Shown here: piece after piece, positions 1-9,500 of the stretch
Layout: every line of letters begins with the position of its first letter
Position numbering within the stretch: the stretch's first letter is position 1
NCBI RefSeq assembly: GCF_017545445.1
Contig: NZ_JAFWOM010000038.1
Span: 1-64,000 of the forward strand
Reading direction: 5' to 3'
Source of the DNA: Fibrobacter sp.
Lineage (GTDB): Bacteria > Fibrobacterota > Fibrobacteria > Fibrobacterales > Fibrobacteraceae
Length of the DNA stretch: 64,000 nt
Made by a program: the position numbers and the translations under genes
Notes under the pieces: model-generated
What the model saw: only the letters and a program-made list of their open reading frames with translations
Told to the model about the DNA's origin: nothing
The model's database searches: none

Positions 1-118
1 TGGCTGTAGGCTGTGTGTGGGGGGAGGGGCTACCTTGAAAGGCGGGTATATTCCAAAAGATTGTGTTTGCTTGTTTTTTGCTGAATAATTTGCTATTTTG
101 TCCAAAAAGGAGATTTGT

Positions 119-841
119 ATGAAATTTATAAATTCAATTTTCTCGAAAGTAAGGGGCTCTGTATTTGCAATAACGTTTTGCATGCTGTGGGTGGCATGTG
201 ACGATTCGGTTTCTGCGGATGGAGAAAAATCTAATGCCAATTCGAGTTCGTTGAATGCTGGAAAGTGCGAATACGGAACATTGGTTGATGACGTGGATGG
301 TCAAACTTATAAGACTGTGAAAATAGGCGACCAGGAGTGGATGGCTGAGAATTTGAGACGCAAAACAAACGATTATTGCTATGATGACGATGAAGAAAAT
401 TGTACAAAGTATGGTCGTCTCTACACTTGGTCTATAGCTCGAAGTGCATGCCCTAAGGGGTGGCATTTGCCGTCAGAGAAGGAGTTTGAAACATTGCTTG
501 TTGCTGTAGGGGGGACGGAAAACTCCGCTAAAAAACTTAAGTCATCTAGCGGATGGGATAAAAATGGCAATGGTCAAGACTCTTTTTGCTTTTCTGCGTT
601 GCCTGCTGGTAAAGTTTATCTTAACGAAACTTATGGCGGTCAGGTTGATCCTAATAAGCGTTTTTTGGAGATAGGAACATCAGCAACTTTTTGGAGTTCT
701 ACGGAGGACGGTCCTCATGATTATGTTTTTGATCGGCTTAGTAATGCAATGTCTTTTGATTTATATTCGGGATTAGACTTTGTGTCTTTCGGTAGCAATA
801 GTAAACTTCATGGTCGTAGTGTCCGTTGCGTCAAGGATTGA
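119..841 (+). CDS. FISUMP-domain lipoprotein
   Basis: Predicted exported lipoprotein of 240 residues with one Fibrobacter succinogenes major paralogous (FISUMP) domain. The ATG at 119 is chosen because AAAAAGGAG lies just upstream; a TTG 21 bases earlier would put residues before the signal peptide. The signal peptide ends in a lipobox-like MLWVAC, followed by a short Ser/Asn-rich linker. The FISUMP domain fills the rest: DGQTYKTVKIGDQEWMAENL, then YGRLYTW, CPKGWHLPS, a GWD..GNG..FSALPAG segment, FWSSTE, and the terminal RSVRCVKD. The biochemical role of the domain is unknown. Related genes at 19043, 20656 and 33589 suggest a diversified surface family. A TATTTTG box at 93-99 is a possible -10 element. 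Confidence 0.88.
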   Translation: MKFINSIFSKVRGSVFAITFCMLWVACDDSVSADGEKSNANSSSLNAGKCEYGTLVDDVDGQTYKTVKIGDQEWMAENLRRKTNDYCYDDDEENCTKYGRLYTWSIARSACPKGWHLPSEKEFETLLVAVGGTENSAKKLKSSSGWDKNGNGQDSFCFSALPAGKVYLNETYGGQVDPNKRFLEIGTSATFWSSTEDGPHDYVFDRLSNAMSFDLYSGLDFVSFGSNSKLHGRSVRCVKD

Positions 842-936
842 TATAGATAATACGAATATCCTGTTAAGTCTTATATTGCGCCATCTTTTTTCAAACTATT
901 TACATCAATTGTGTTAGATTGAATTATCTTTAGGGT

Positions 937-1136
937 ATGACAAAATTGATTTCTTACATGCTCCCCGGCGTTTTCCTCATCGCTGTAATTCTTTGCTGAA
1001 AGCGTACGTGATTCCTGTGCAGATGACCTTTGAAACGTGGTTTGTCTATTTCAATTTCTTTTTTTGGGTCGTTTGCATTGTGGTCCCCTGCGTCATCTAT
1101 TACTTGCGCACCCCACCGGGAATTGATCATAAATAG
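937..1136 (+). pseudogene. Small two-helix membrane protein gene, apparently frameshifted
   Basis: Two short reading frames together read like one small membrane protein. ATG 937 gives MTKLISYMLPGVFLIAVILC and then stops at TGA 997. One frame over, 999-1136 encodes KAYVIPVQMTF..., a hydrophobic stretch (WFVYFNFFFWVVCIVVPCVIYYL) and a tail TPPGIDHK. One extra base near 998 (TGG AAA instead of TGA AAG) would join them into about 65 residues with two membrane helices. A TATCTT box at 925-930 sits just before the ATG. Alternatively these are two coupled micro-ORFs or chance. I do not recognise the family. Confidence 0.35.
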
Positions 1137-1229
1137 TGATTAGTAAGCAGTGGTTAGTAAACAGGATCTCGATAAGAATATTCTATAGCATCCCCTAACC
1201 ACTAATCACCAACCACTAAACACTGATTT
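1137..1229. repeat. Composite inverted repeat block A (GTGGTTAG ... CTAACCAC)
   Basis: The left arm is built of TTAGTAAGCAGTGGTTAGTA-like units. The right arm (from about 1194) consists of their complement, CCTAACCACTAATCACC-like units, separated by an unrelated centre. Related blocks occur at 1830, 26655, 43849, 53885, 56495 and 59839. The right arm runs almost to the purN promoter. Confidence 0.7.
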
Positions 1230-1233
1230 AAAC

Positions 1234-1241
1234 TATATTTG
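1234..1241 (+). promoter_or_regulatory. Bacteroidetes-type -10 box of purN, leaderless spacing
   Basis: TATATTTG lies only four bases before the purN ATG at 1246, so the expected transcript start falls on or next to the start codon. No Shine-Dalgarno sequence is visible. It matches the TAnnTTTG -7 consensus known for Bacteroidetes. No clear -35 is seen, since that position lies in the repeat block. Confidence 0.55.
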
Positions 1242-1245
1242 GCCC

Positions 1246-1845
1246 ATGTTTAAAATAGGTGTCATGGCTTCCGGCGGTGGAAGCAACTTTAAAGCGATTA
1301 TAGATCGTATCGGTGCTGGTGACCTCGATGCCCAGTGCAAGTTTTTGATTACGAACAATGCGGGCTGCGGAGCAGCGAGCCATGCCAAGGAATATGGAAT
1401 TCCGGTTCATCACATTTCTGGTAAGACTCATCCAGATCAGGCTGCGTTCGAAGCTGCGATGCTTGAAGTTCTCGACAAGTATGATGTCGATTTGTTGATT
1501 TTGGCGGGTTATATGAAGGCGCTTCCGCTTTGTATGCTCAAGCGCATGCCGAATCGCATTTTGAATATCCATCCATCGCTGTTGCCGAAGTTTGGTGGCA
1601 AGGGCTTTTGGGGACATTACGTTCATGAAGCCGTGCTTGCCGCGCATGAAACGGAATCTGGCCCGACGGTACATCTCGTGAGCGAAGAAATTGACCGCGG
1701 TCGCATCTTGGCGCAGACGAAAGTTCCCGTGCTGCCTGATGACACGCCCGATACGCTTGCCGCCCGCGTCTTGGTGCAGGAACACGCGTTGTACTGGAAG
1801 ACTATTCGCGACTACGCGGAGAAGGTGATAGGTAGTAAACAGTAA
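1246..1845 (+). CDS. purN: Phosphoribosylglycinamide formyltransferase (GART)
   Basis: Cytosolic enzyme that transfers a formyl group from 10-formyl-tetrahydrofolate to GAR in step 3 of purine synthesis. At 199 residues it has the usual family length. Seen: N-terminal MASGGGSNFKAI nucleotide-binding loop (res 7-18), LILAGYM (84-90), the catalytic pair in LNIHPSLLPKF (N107, H109), and catalytic D150 in SEEIDRGRI. The last residues, IGSKQ and stop, are encoded by GGTAGTAAACAGTAAG, which belongs to the intergenic repeat family, so the repeat has replaced or extended the native C-terminus. There is no Shine-Dalgarno; a -10 box abuts the ATG. rnhB follows after an 81-base repeat-filled gap. Confidence 0.95.
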   Translation: MFKIGVMASGGGSNFKAIIDRIGAGDLDAQCKFLITNNAGCGAASHAKEYGIPVHHISGKTHPDQAAFEAAMLEVLDKYDVDLLILAGYMKALPLCMLKRMPNRILNIHPSLLPKFGGKGFWGHYVHEAVLAAHETESGPTVHLVSEEIDRGRILAQTKVPVLPDDTPDTLAARVLVQEHALYWKTIRDYAEKVIGSKQ

Positions 1846-1921
1846 GCAGTGGTTAGTAAACAGGGCGGCTTCGCCGCGATTATAAATCCTAACCACTAAC
1901 CACTAATCACTAACCACTGCG
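1830..1921. repeat. Composite inverted repeat block B
   Basis: The left arm TAGTAAACAGTAAGCAGTGG begins inside the purN 3' end. A GC hairpin centre (GCGGCTTCGCCGC, 1864-1876) is followed by the complementary right arm CCTAACCACTAACCACT-, ending five bases before the rnhB ATG. The arms can pair into a long imperfect stem. Confidence 0.7.
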
Positions 1922-1926
1922 TAGCC

Positions 1927-2772
1927 ATGAAATTCAAACTGCCCGCATTTTTGGAAAACATCGAATCCCCAGTAGAAGGGGAGGTGGCGCTGCGCAAGTT
2001 TGCTGCGAATCCGCTCGCGTTTGGCGGTGACTTGGATTTGTTTTCTGCGGGTGGTGAGGGAGCAGGTTCTGGAAGTGTTGCCGAAAATTCTGCGATTGTT
2101 GTAGGAATTGACGAAGTCGGGCGAGGGCCGCTTGCCGGGCCGGTTGTCGCTTGTGCTGCTGTGCTCAAGTCGCCCGATGCGCTCTTGACGCTGAACGATT
2201 CCAAAAAGCTTTCGCGACCGAAACGAGAAGCGATGTTTGAACAAGTGAAGGATGCATGTGCGTGCTATGCCATCGCCAGCGCGAGTGTTGAAGAAATCGA
2301 CGAGATGAACATCCTTGAAGCGGACTTCTTAGCGATGCGCCGTGCTTTGCAAGCCCTTGGATTTCCCGGTCTGAACGAATCTGCACCCGAAATTCCCATC
2401 GAAGTCAAAGGCTCACTGAACGACGCCTTGAGCAGTTCCGTTGCATGTCATCCCGGCCTTGTGCCGGGATCACCTTTAGCATTAAACGCTAACATCCTCA
2501 TCGCCGTCGATGGCAATTTGAAAATTCGTGGCGTTCCTGCTGAAAAGCAAATGCCTATCGTTAAAGGCGATGGTCGCATCGCAAGCATCTCTGCTGCATC
2601 GATTCTTGCCAAAGTCTTCCGTGACCGCTATATGGATAAATTAGAAGAACTTTATCCGGGATACGGTTTCGACAAGCATGCCGGTTACGGCACCAAGGCT
2701 CACCTCGACGCCATCCGTCGCCAAGGTTATACCCCCGCACACCGCAAAAGCTTCCATCCGAAGGGATTGTAG
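1927..2772 (+). CDS. rnhB: Ribonuclease HII with in-frame palindromic-repeat insertion
   Basis: Endonuclease that cleaves the RNA strand of RNA-DNA hybrids and removes misincorporated ribonucleotides. The 281 residues exceed the usual ~200-220. An N-terminal extension of about 55 residues precedes GIDEVGRGPLAGPV (D62, E63). The other acidic residues are D195 in LIAVDGN and D233 in AKVFRDRY; GYGFDKHAGYGT follows. Residues ~172-183 (VACHPGLVPGSP) are encoded by a REP-like palindrome at 2446-2474, the same sequence found between genes at 2861. It lies in a variable stretch just before the third catalytic Asp, so the enzyme may tolerate it. The start is ATG 1927, with repeat DNA upstream and no Shine-Dalgarno. 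Confidence 0.93.
   Translation: MKFKLPAFLENIESPVEGEVALRKFAANPLAFGGDLDLFSAGGEGAGSGSVAENSAIVVGIDEVGRGPLAGPVVACAAVLKSPDALLTLNDSKKLSRPKREAMFEQVKDACACYAIASASVEEIDEMNILEADFLAMRRALQALGFPGLNESAPEIPIEVKGSLNDALSSSVACHPGLVPGSPLALNANILIAVDGNLKIRGVPAEKQMPIVKGDGRIASISAASILAKVFRDRYMDKLEELYPGYGFDKHAGYGTKAHLDAIRRQGYTPAHRKSFHPKGL
2446..2474. repeat. REP-like palindrome inside rnhB
   Basis: TGTCAT-CCCGGC-CTTGT-GCCGGG-ATCACC. The stem TCCCGGC (2451-2457) pairs with GCCGGGA (2463-2469). The copy at 2861-2887 shares the same 22-base core but is intergenic. Here its length keeps the reading frame open. Confidence 0.85.
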
Positions 2773-2860
2773 ATTTTTTTGAGATGATGCGTATGGGAAC
2801 CCTGGAAATAAATCTGGGGTGACATGCTGTTTTCTGTGTTGTTCGTTTTTTTCTGCATTT

Positions 2861-2887
2861 GTCCTCCCGGCCTTGTGCCGGGATCAA
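2861..2887. repeat. REP-like palindrome, intergenic copy
   Basis: Near-identical to the copy inside rnhB, with stem TCCCGGC/GCCGGGA and loop CTTGT. It lies between rnhB and the GIY-YIG gene. Confidence 0.8.
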
Positions 2888-2927
2888 CTTCTTGTTCTTG
2901 CGTTTGCTTTTTTATATGTTTCTTTTT

Positions 2928-3293
2928 ATGAAACAGTATAATTACTACGTATATCTTCTAACGTCTTCTGAAAATTCTGTATTTTACGTAGGCGTTACAA
3001 ACGACTTGATTCGTCGTGTAATAGAACATAAAATACATAGGAACGATGGTTTTACTAATTTGTATAATGTGACCAAGTTGGTGTATTTCGAAATATTTTC
3101 GAATGTTGAAGATGCTATAAAAAGAGAAAAACAGGTGAAACGCTATAAGCGTTTGTGGAAAGTTAATCTTGTAAATGGGATGAATGCGGAGTGGAAAGAT
3201 TTGTCAGGGCAAATCGGAGTTACAAAAGAAATGCTTGAAAGTGCGAAGCTTTCGCTAGAGCAAGAAGCCGAATCCGTCTCGGTATCGGCTTAG
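2928..3293 (+). CDS. GIY-YIG nuclease-superfamily protein
   Basis: Small single-domain protein of 121 residues. ATG 2928 (MKQYNYYVYLL) is chosen because upstream in-frame sequence runs through a REP-like palindrome. Seen: YYVYLL (the GIY equivalent, res 5-10), FYVGVTNDLIRRVIEHK (the YIG equivalent with the conserved Arg), and a basic KREKQVKRYKR segment typical of the stand-alone YhbQ/UPF0213-like branch. Family members are presumed DNA nucleases, but substrates are mostly unknown. The last 15 or so residues (Glu/Ser/Val-rich) have no counterpart I recognise. No operon partner; it is flanked by palindromic repeats on both sides. Confidence 0.85.
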   Translation: MKQYNYYVYLLTSSENSVFYVGVTNDLIRRVIEHKIHRNDGFTNLYNVTKLVYFEIFSNVEDAIKREKQVKRYKRLWKVNLVNGMNAEWKDLSGQIGVTKEMLESAKLSLEQEAESVSVSA

Positions 3294-3302
3294 GGCTGTG
3301 TA

Positions 3303-3453
3303 AGGCGATACCGTCCTGGAACGGAGTCCGGGATGACAGGCCGGTGTGACATAGGAAAGAGAACGTTCTTTTTTTGCTGTCATGCCGGCCATAGTGCCGG
3401 CATCGCCTTTTCAAGCTGCGTAAGGTGACCCCGGCACGGAGGCCGGGGTGACA
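3303..3453. repeat. Cluster of three REP-like palindromes
   Basis: Successive GC-rich imperfect palindromes: 3303-3341 (GATACCGTCCTGGAACGGA-type), 3378-3407 (TGTCATGCCGGCC ATAGT GCCGGCATCGCC-type) and 3424-3453 (GTGACCCCGGC ACGGA GCCGGGGTGACA-type). All share the GTCAT/GTGAC ends of the copy in rnhB. The stems differ in sequence but remain paired. Confidence 0.75.
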
Positions 3454-3459
3454 TTAACA

Positions 3460-3491
3460 AAAAAAGACCAATCCTTCGATTGGTCTTTTTT
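3460..3491 (-). terminator. Intrinsic terminator of tRNA-Arg
   Basis: Perfect 9-bp stem AGACCAATC (3465-3473) / GATTGGTCT (3478-3486) with a four-base loop, flanked by A and T runs. It lies two bases past the tRNA 3' end in the minus direction. Confidence 0.88.
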
Positions 3492-3492
3492 C

Positions 3493-3566
<74 letters not shown>

Positions 3567-3595
3567 GTTTTGTTGTCTTCTCTCGTTGACGGGTC

Positions 3596-3625
3596 CAAAT
3601 ATAGAATAATCGAGAATAATGTCAA
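3596..3625 (-). promoter_or_regulatory. Promoter of tRNA-Arg
   Basis: On the minus strand, TTGACA (3620-3625), 16 bases, then TATATTTG (3596-3603). The -10 lies about 30 bases before the tRNA. It combines a sigma70-like -35 with a Bacteroidetes-like TAnnTTTG -10. Confidence 0.75.
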
Positions 3626-3816
3626 GGGTAATTGATAAAAAAAGTGAAATTTTTTTTGTTTTGCTTTCTTTAGCGCGTTTTTAGCATGTAAATCCCTAAA
3701 AAAATATCCTATAGGTCTCGAAAAAGCGATTTCGGCACCTTTTTCTGAACACGTGTTTGAATAACTTTGGGCAATTATCTATTTTTGTCCCCAAACTTTT
3801 TTAAGTGTGTTTTAAA

Positions 3817-6246
3817 ATGGATAAGTTCAAAGATTTCTTGAAAAAAATATCCCCGATCTTCTTAATGATAGGATCGTTCGTCAAAAAGTATGTTTCCATC
3901 ATTTGGTTGAAAATTTGGAGCGTGCTGAAGATTGTCTTCGCGAACAGGGTTTTCCGCTGGCTCTTTATATTGATGATTCCTATTTTCATCATCATCATCG
4001 TGGTGGTGGCGGTCTTTATCCACTATTCGCCGGAGTTGCCGTCGCTCTCGCAGCTGGAGCAGATTAATCCGAAGCTCGTGACCAACATTTATGACAAGGA
4101 TGGTCAGATTGCTCATGAATATTTCGTCGAGCGTCGCGAATGGACTTCGATTGACTCGATTCCGAAGAAGGCGATTCAGGCGGTGATGGCGACGGAAGAC
4201 CGTGCTTTCTACAAGCATTGGGGCATGAACGTTTGGGCGATTCCGTCGGCGCTTATCGAAAGCATCCGGTCGGGCAACAAGCTCCGCGGTGCATCGACTT
4301 TGACGCAACAGCTTACGAAGCTCTTGTTCCTCACGCCGGAACGTACGCTTTCCCGTAAGATCAAGGAAATGATGACGGCTATCCGCATCGAGCAGACTTA
4401 CACGAAGGAAGAAATTCTTGAGTTTTACATGAACGAAGTGTATCTTTCTGGCGGCAATTACGGTTTCCAGGCGGCGGCACGGTTCTACTTTGGCAAGCCG
4501 TTGGATAGCCTTGACGTTCCTGAATACGCCGTACTTGCTGGTATGTTGCAGCGTCCGGAACGTTATCGCCCGGACCGTAATCCGAAAACGTCCTTGAGCC
4601 GTCGCAACACGGTACTCTATGCCATGCGCGATGCTGGTTTCATTACGAATGATGAATACCACAAGTATATTGATATGCCGATCAAGGTTGCTGAAAAGGA
4701 AGAATCTACGGAAACAGAACCGGGGCTTTACTTCTATGAAGAAATCCGTAAGTACATGGAAAAGAAGTACGGGCAAAATTCTCTTTATGCCGACGGTGTT
4801 TCTGTCTATAGTACGATTGACCCGGAAATCCAGGCTTATCTCGATAGCGTAGCCCGTGTGCAGGTGGAGAAGGTGCGTCGCCGCATCAAGTACCGTACGA
4901 CTCGCAGGCTCCAGCTCACGAAGAAGTACGATATGCCCGAAGATAGCGTAGTCGCTCACTTCGACAGCGTCTATACGCTCTTCAAGAAGCAGTACTTGGC
5001 TTCTGACACGGTTCGCAATAAGAAGGGTAATTTCACCCGTTATCCGGACAGTATCCGCTACCATCATGCCGAAGTGGCGGCTATCTTGATTGAAAATGAG
5101 ACGGGCGCTATCCGTGCGATGGTGGGCGGCAGCGACTTTAACAAGTCCAAGTGGAACCGTGCCGTGCAGTCCTTGCGCCAGCCGGGTTCTTCGTTCAAGC
5201 CGATTGTTTATGCCACGGCGATGGATAACGGCGCGAGCCCCTGCGATTCCGTGAACGACCAGCCGGTGACGATTCCGGACCCTGACAGCAAGAACCCGAA
5301 CAAGACCTGGCGTCCGGGCAACTTTGAACACGACTTCGAAGGCATGATGACGCTCCGCCGTGCGTTGTACAAGTCGAAAAACTTGCCTGCCATTTTAACG
5401 GGCATGAAGTACGGCCTCAGCAATGTGGTGAACTACGCTCGCAAGTTCGGTATCACGAAGGCTCCTTTGCAGGCGGTTCCGAGCTTGGCTTTGGGTTCTG
5501 TCGGCGCGACGCTCATGGAAATGACTTCGGCTTATACGGTGTTCCCGAACGGCGGCAACCGCATTGAACCGTACATGATTGAATCTATCGTCGATCGCAA
5601 TGGTGAAATTGTCGAGAAGAATTCCAAGGTGGAACACGAAGTTCTGCGTCCGGCTTCTTCTTACTTGATGGTCGATATGCTCAAGGATGTGAACATTCGC
5701 GGTACGGCGGCTCGCGTCTGGAATTCCGGGTTCCGCCATCCGAGCGGAGGCAAGACGGGTACGACGAACGATTACACGGACTGCTGGTACATCGGCTTTA
5801 CGAAGCAATACACGATGGGCGTTTGGGTGGGTTCCGACAATCCGGGCTCCATGGGTGCTGGTCACACGGGTACCGAAGACGCTCTCCCGATTTGGATGGC
5901 GACGATGACTCGCTTGCATAAGGATTTGCCGAAGCTTCCGTTCCCGGTTCCGCCAGGAGTCGTGAGCCGAGGCGTTTGCAACCACACGGGGCTTTTGGCG
6001 GGCGAGTTCTGCTCGGAGAAGTCTTACTGCCTTTACACTGCGGGGTATGGTCCGACCGAACGCTGCGATGGCAACCACTTCACGACTCAGACAAAGTCTG
6101 CGGATAACGCTACTTTGTTCAGCAACAAGGGCGTTTTGGAAAACAACCGCTACGAAGATCCTTTAGCGAATAAAAAGAAAAAGAAAGGCAAGAAGGGCAA
6201 GGAACCTGAACCGCAGCCCAAACGCAATGCGAGAAAGATGTTCTAG
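3817..6246 (+). CDS. mrcA: Penicillin-binding protein 1A (bifunctional transglycosylase/transpeptidase)
   Basis: Inner-membrane class A PBP that polymerises and cross-links peptidoglycan. It has 809 residues from ATG 3817; a GTG 12 bases earlier is less likely. Seen: one membrane helix at about 48-68, GT51 domain with ATEDRAFYKHWG (catalytic E127) and RGASTLTQQLTK, then the transpeptidase with PGSSFK (Ser458, Lys461), SKN (520-522) and KTGT (646-649). The C-terminus holds four Cys (VCNHTGLLAGEFC...SYCLY...ERCDG) and a Lys-rich tail (KKKKKGKKGKE). It is monocistronic, with a 235-base AT-rich leader region upstream and a hairpin downstream. Confidence 0.95.
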   Translation: MDKFKDFLKKISPIFLMIGSFVKKYVSIIWLKIWSVLKIVFANRVFRWLFILMIPIFIIIIVVVAVFIHYSPELPSLSQLEQINPKLVTNIYDKDGQIAHEYFVERREWTSIDSIPKKAIQAVMATEDRAFYKHWGMNVWAIPSALIESIRSGNKLRGASTLTQQLTKLLFLTPERTLSRKIKEMMTAIRIEQTYTKEEILEFYMNEVYLSGGNYGFQAAARFYFGKPLDSLDVPEYAVLAGMLQRPERYRPDRNPKTSLSRRNTVLYAMRDAGFITNDEYHKYIDMPIKVAEKEESTETEPGLYFYEEIRKYMEKKYGQNSLYADGVSVYSTIDPEIQAYLDSVARVQVEKVRRRIKYRTTRRLQLTKKYDMPEDSVVAHFDSVYTLFKKQYLASDTVRNKKGNFTRYPDSIRYHHAEVAAILIENETGAIRAMVGGSDFNKSKWNRAVQSLRQPGSSFKPIVYATAMDNGASPCDSVNDQPVTIPDPDSKNPNKTWRPGNFEHDFEGMMTLRRALYKSKNLPAILTGMKYGLSNVVNYARKFGITKAPLQAVPSLALGSVGATLMEMTSAYTVFPNGGNRIEPYMIESIVDRNGEIVEKNSKVEHEVLRPASSYLMVDMLKDVNIRGTAARVWNSGFRHPSGGKTGTTNDYTDCWYIGFTKQYTMGVWVGSDNPGSMGAGHTGTEDALPIWMATMTRLHKDLPKLPFPVPPGVVSRGVCNHTGLLAGEFCSEKSYCLYTAGYGPTERCDGNHFTTQTKSADNATLFSNKGVLENNRYEDPLANKKKKKGKKGKEPEPQPKRNARKMF

Positions 6247-6561
6247 AGCCAAGAACCTTCGGCGACGAGTGGTGTAGATGCTCGTCGATTCGAGAGTTTT
6301 GTCGTAAGCACTCCTGAAGTCTAGACTATTGTAATATAATTTGTTTAAATAAAAAGCCAGCCATTGTCGGCGGGTTTTTTGCTTTGTTGCTAAGACTCTT
6401 TTGGGGGACGATCGTTTCGCGAATTTTTACCTTTGACGGATTCTTCCTTAATGACAAATTTAAAATCCGCCAATTACAACTTGCAACTATTCGCTTGCTG
6501 TTGGAGGTGGCTTCAGTAAAACTTGTTGATTGCGGTTCGCCGTTTGTCGCTAATTCGTTTG
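6247..6561. other. Intergenic region between convergent mrcA and the acyltransferase fusion gene
   Basis: A perfect short stem CGACGAG/CTCGTCG at 6263-6285 lacks a T-run. A bidirectional terminator lies at 6351-6380. The remaining ~180 bases show no convincing gene on either strand. Confidence 0.6.
6351..6380. terminator. Bidirectional terminator
   Basis: AAAAAGCC-A-GCC-ATTGTC-GGC-G-GGTTTTTT: a stem with one A-G mismatch, an A-run on the left and a T-run on the right. It suits both convergent genes. Confidence 0.65.
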
Positions 6562-9500
6562 CTATTTCTTTCCGACAAGTTCCGTCGCAAGTTTCTTCAT
6601 TCCGTTGAAATCCCACTTGCCGCTGCCGAGCTTCGGGATCGCTTCGACACAGAATACGGAACCCGGCTGCATGAGCGGCGGAATGCCCGACTTGCGGAGA
6701 CTTCTCTGGATTTCTTCGGGGTCCAGGCTTGCGTCGCCTTTGACGAGGAGCACAATGCGTTCGCCCTTGACGGAATCCGGCACGGCGGTAATCGCGAATT
6801 CGTGTTCGCCCATGATGCCCGTTTCTGCAATACGCAGTTCCACGGCGGTTAAAGAAATCATTTCGCCGCCGAGCTTTGCGAAGCGGCTGTAGCGCCCGAG
6901 AATCTTGATGAATCCGTCTTCGGTGATGGTGCACTTGTCGCCCGTCTTGTACCAACGGCGTCCGTCAACTTCGAAAATGACTGCATCGGTTTTCGCTTCG
7001 TCGCGGAGGTAGCCCTTCATGACCTGCGGTCCCGTGATTGCGAGCATGCCTTCTTCGCCAGGCGCCAAGAATTCATTTGTTTCCGGGTCGATGATGGCCC
7101 CTGTAGAACCCGGAACGACCATACCGATACTCGAATGGTCGCAGCATTTTTCCATCGTCAAGAAGTCGTCCAAAAGCACGTTCGGGGCGTTCAGCGTGGC
7201 AAGCGGCGTGAGTTCCGTGCAGCCGTAACCTTCGTAAATGTCCTTGCCGAACTTGAGCTTGAACGTCTCGCGCATTTCGGGGCGGAGCTTTTCGGCGCCG
7301 GCAATCACGTAACGCAAAGAGTCAAGGCACATCGGGTGGACCCAGCGGTTAATGGCGATGGCGCGGAGGAACGTCGGAGTGCCCATGAGGATGGTCGCCT
7401 TGTATTCGGCGCATACGCGGGCAAGAGTCTTGATGTCGGTCGGGTCGGGGCAGAGCACCATCGGAACGCCGTCCAAAAGCGGCATCATGAACGTCATCGT
7501 AAAGCCGAACGAATGGAACAGCGGGAGGAGCGACGTCATCACGTCGGTACGGCAAAGCCTGATGATGTGGTCGCCTTGTTGTGCATTTGAAATCACGTTC
7601 TTGTGCGTGAGTTCCACTCCCTTCGGCGTGCCTTCGGAACCGGAACTGAACAAGATAACGGCATCGTCGTTTAGCTTAGCTGTAGTAAACCAAAGATCTC
7701 TCAAAAGTTTCTTGGGGAAGGCTAAGACGATGAACGATTCAAGCAGGCGGCAGAATGTGTGGATCTTCTGTTCTTCTTCGTCGATGTAGAACATCTGGCA
7801 TTTTTCGGCGAGCTGCTTGAAGTCCGGGTTCTTGCCGCAGAGCTTGTCGAAGAACGCTCGGGTTGTAACGATTGTCGAAAGTTCGGCCTTGTCGATACAG
7901 CCGATAAGCGTATCGACGGGGGATGTGTAGTTCAGGTTGACTGTAGTCTTTCCGCAGCCGAGAATGGACATGATGCCAAGGGCCGCATCGCGGCTTGTGG
8001 GGAGCATAAAGCCCACGTTCTGGTCGTTCTTGGTGAGCGACTTGATCTTTTTGCCGAAGTGGTGGCAGAGGCGGATCATCTCGTAACCGTTTACGTGGCG
8101 ACCGGCGGGGTCAATCAAAATCGGGCGGGAGCGTCGCTTGCGCATCGCACGGTACCAAAGCGGGATGATGCTTGCGGAATGGTCCATTGCCATGTTCCAG
8201 ATGTCGGTACTCAGATTCTGCAAGTCTTTGCGGATGACATCTTCGGGCGTGGAGGCGGGCATGGCCTTGCCGAAGCCCACGCTGATGACCCGGTTAAAAT
8301 ACTGCGGACGGTTCACGCATTCGGAGGCGTGGCTGTAACGGCTGCCCCAGAGACCTTGGATGTAGAACGGGACCAGCTGAGCTCCAGTGCCTTCGATGGC
8401 CTTGCTGTAGTCGAGCGAGAACTTCGATACGAACGGACTTTTGGAAACTTCGCCTTCGGGGAATATGACGACGGCTTCGCCTTTCAAAAGCGCTTCGCGG
8501 ATTTTTTCCATGGCTTCGCTTGGGTCGCGACGATTGATGTTGATGACCGACTTGCCGTGCGAGAACCAACGCAAGTACCAGTCTGCAAAAGTGTTCCGGT
8601 TGCTTGCAGTGAGGAGCGGGCGAGGGCTTGCCATCTGGAGAACGGCCCAGTCGATGAAGCTAAAGTGCGGACCTACTAAAAGGAGCGGTCCTGATTCGGG
8701 TATGTTCTGTACACCGTGTACTTTGACTTTGTAACGGAAAACGAAGGCGAACGCGAATCGTAGCCCTGCCCGTAGGAGTGTCATCGGCGTATGCTTGAGC
8801 GTGAACACGAATGTGAGGGCGAGGATGAGAGCTAGAAAGAACAACTGCTTGTGGAGGCTCAGTTCAGTCATGAGGAAGAGGATGACCTGGAAACCGAGCA
8901 GCACAAATAGGAATGACATCTGGATCATGAACGATACGGCGTGGATGCGGCCCGATGTGTCGGGGCGTGTGACATTCTGGATGACCGTGCGTAGGATGAC
9001 GAATGCGGAACCGGCCCAGAACGCGATGAATGCGTAGAGGCAAGCGAGAACGTACTGGTTGTTGATGAACGGCGTTACGAACATCGTAATCGACGAGGCT
9101 ATGGCTGCGATGGGGATAATGCCTGTCTCGACAAAGTTCTTCGATGATTTAGCCGCACTGATGGCGCCGATGATGTAGGCGATTCCCGTAAAGATGAACG
9201 TCCACTGGAATAGTGTCGTGCTTTGCGTACCGGTCATGTTCTGCGAAATCATGATGATGAACTGCGTCACGCCCCAGAATGCCGCAATTCCAAGCATGGA
9301 AAGCCTGAGCATCGGGTTCGACCATGTAGAAGAAAAATTGCGCATGGGGGAGCGGAGCTTCACGAACTTGCTTTGCTTGTCGATGCGGATGCAGAATGAC
9401 GAAATGGCGGCGATGAGGCCGACTCCCGAAAGAATGAAGGGGAGCATCGAATAGCTGATGTTCGAGGAATCTTCTGGGCTGTAGTTGTATGTAATCGCAG

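Noticed and set aside
1..118. Partial gene at the left edge
   Set aside because: No open frame with gene-like features reaches the edge; the sequence holds only G-rich and AT-rich stretches and the promoter of the first gene.
3862..5331. Minus-strand 489-residue open frame across mrcA
   Set aside because: It lies fully antisense to a canonical PBP gene with all motifs; its product is Arg/His-rich without any domain, as expected for a shadow frame.
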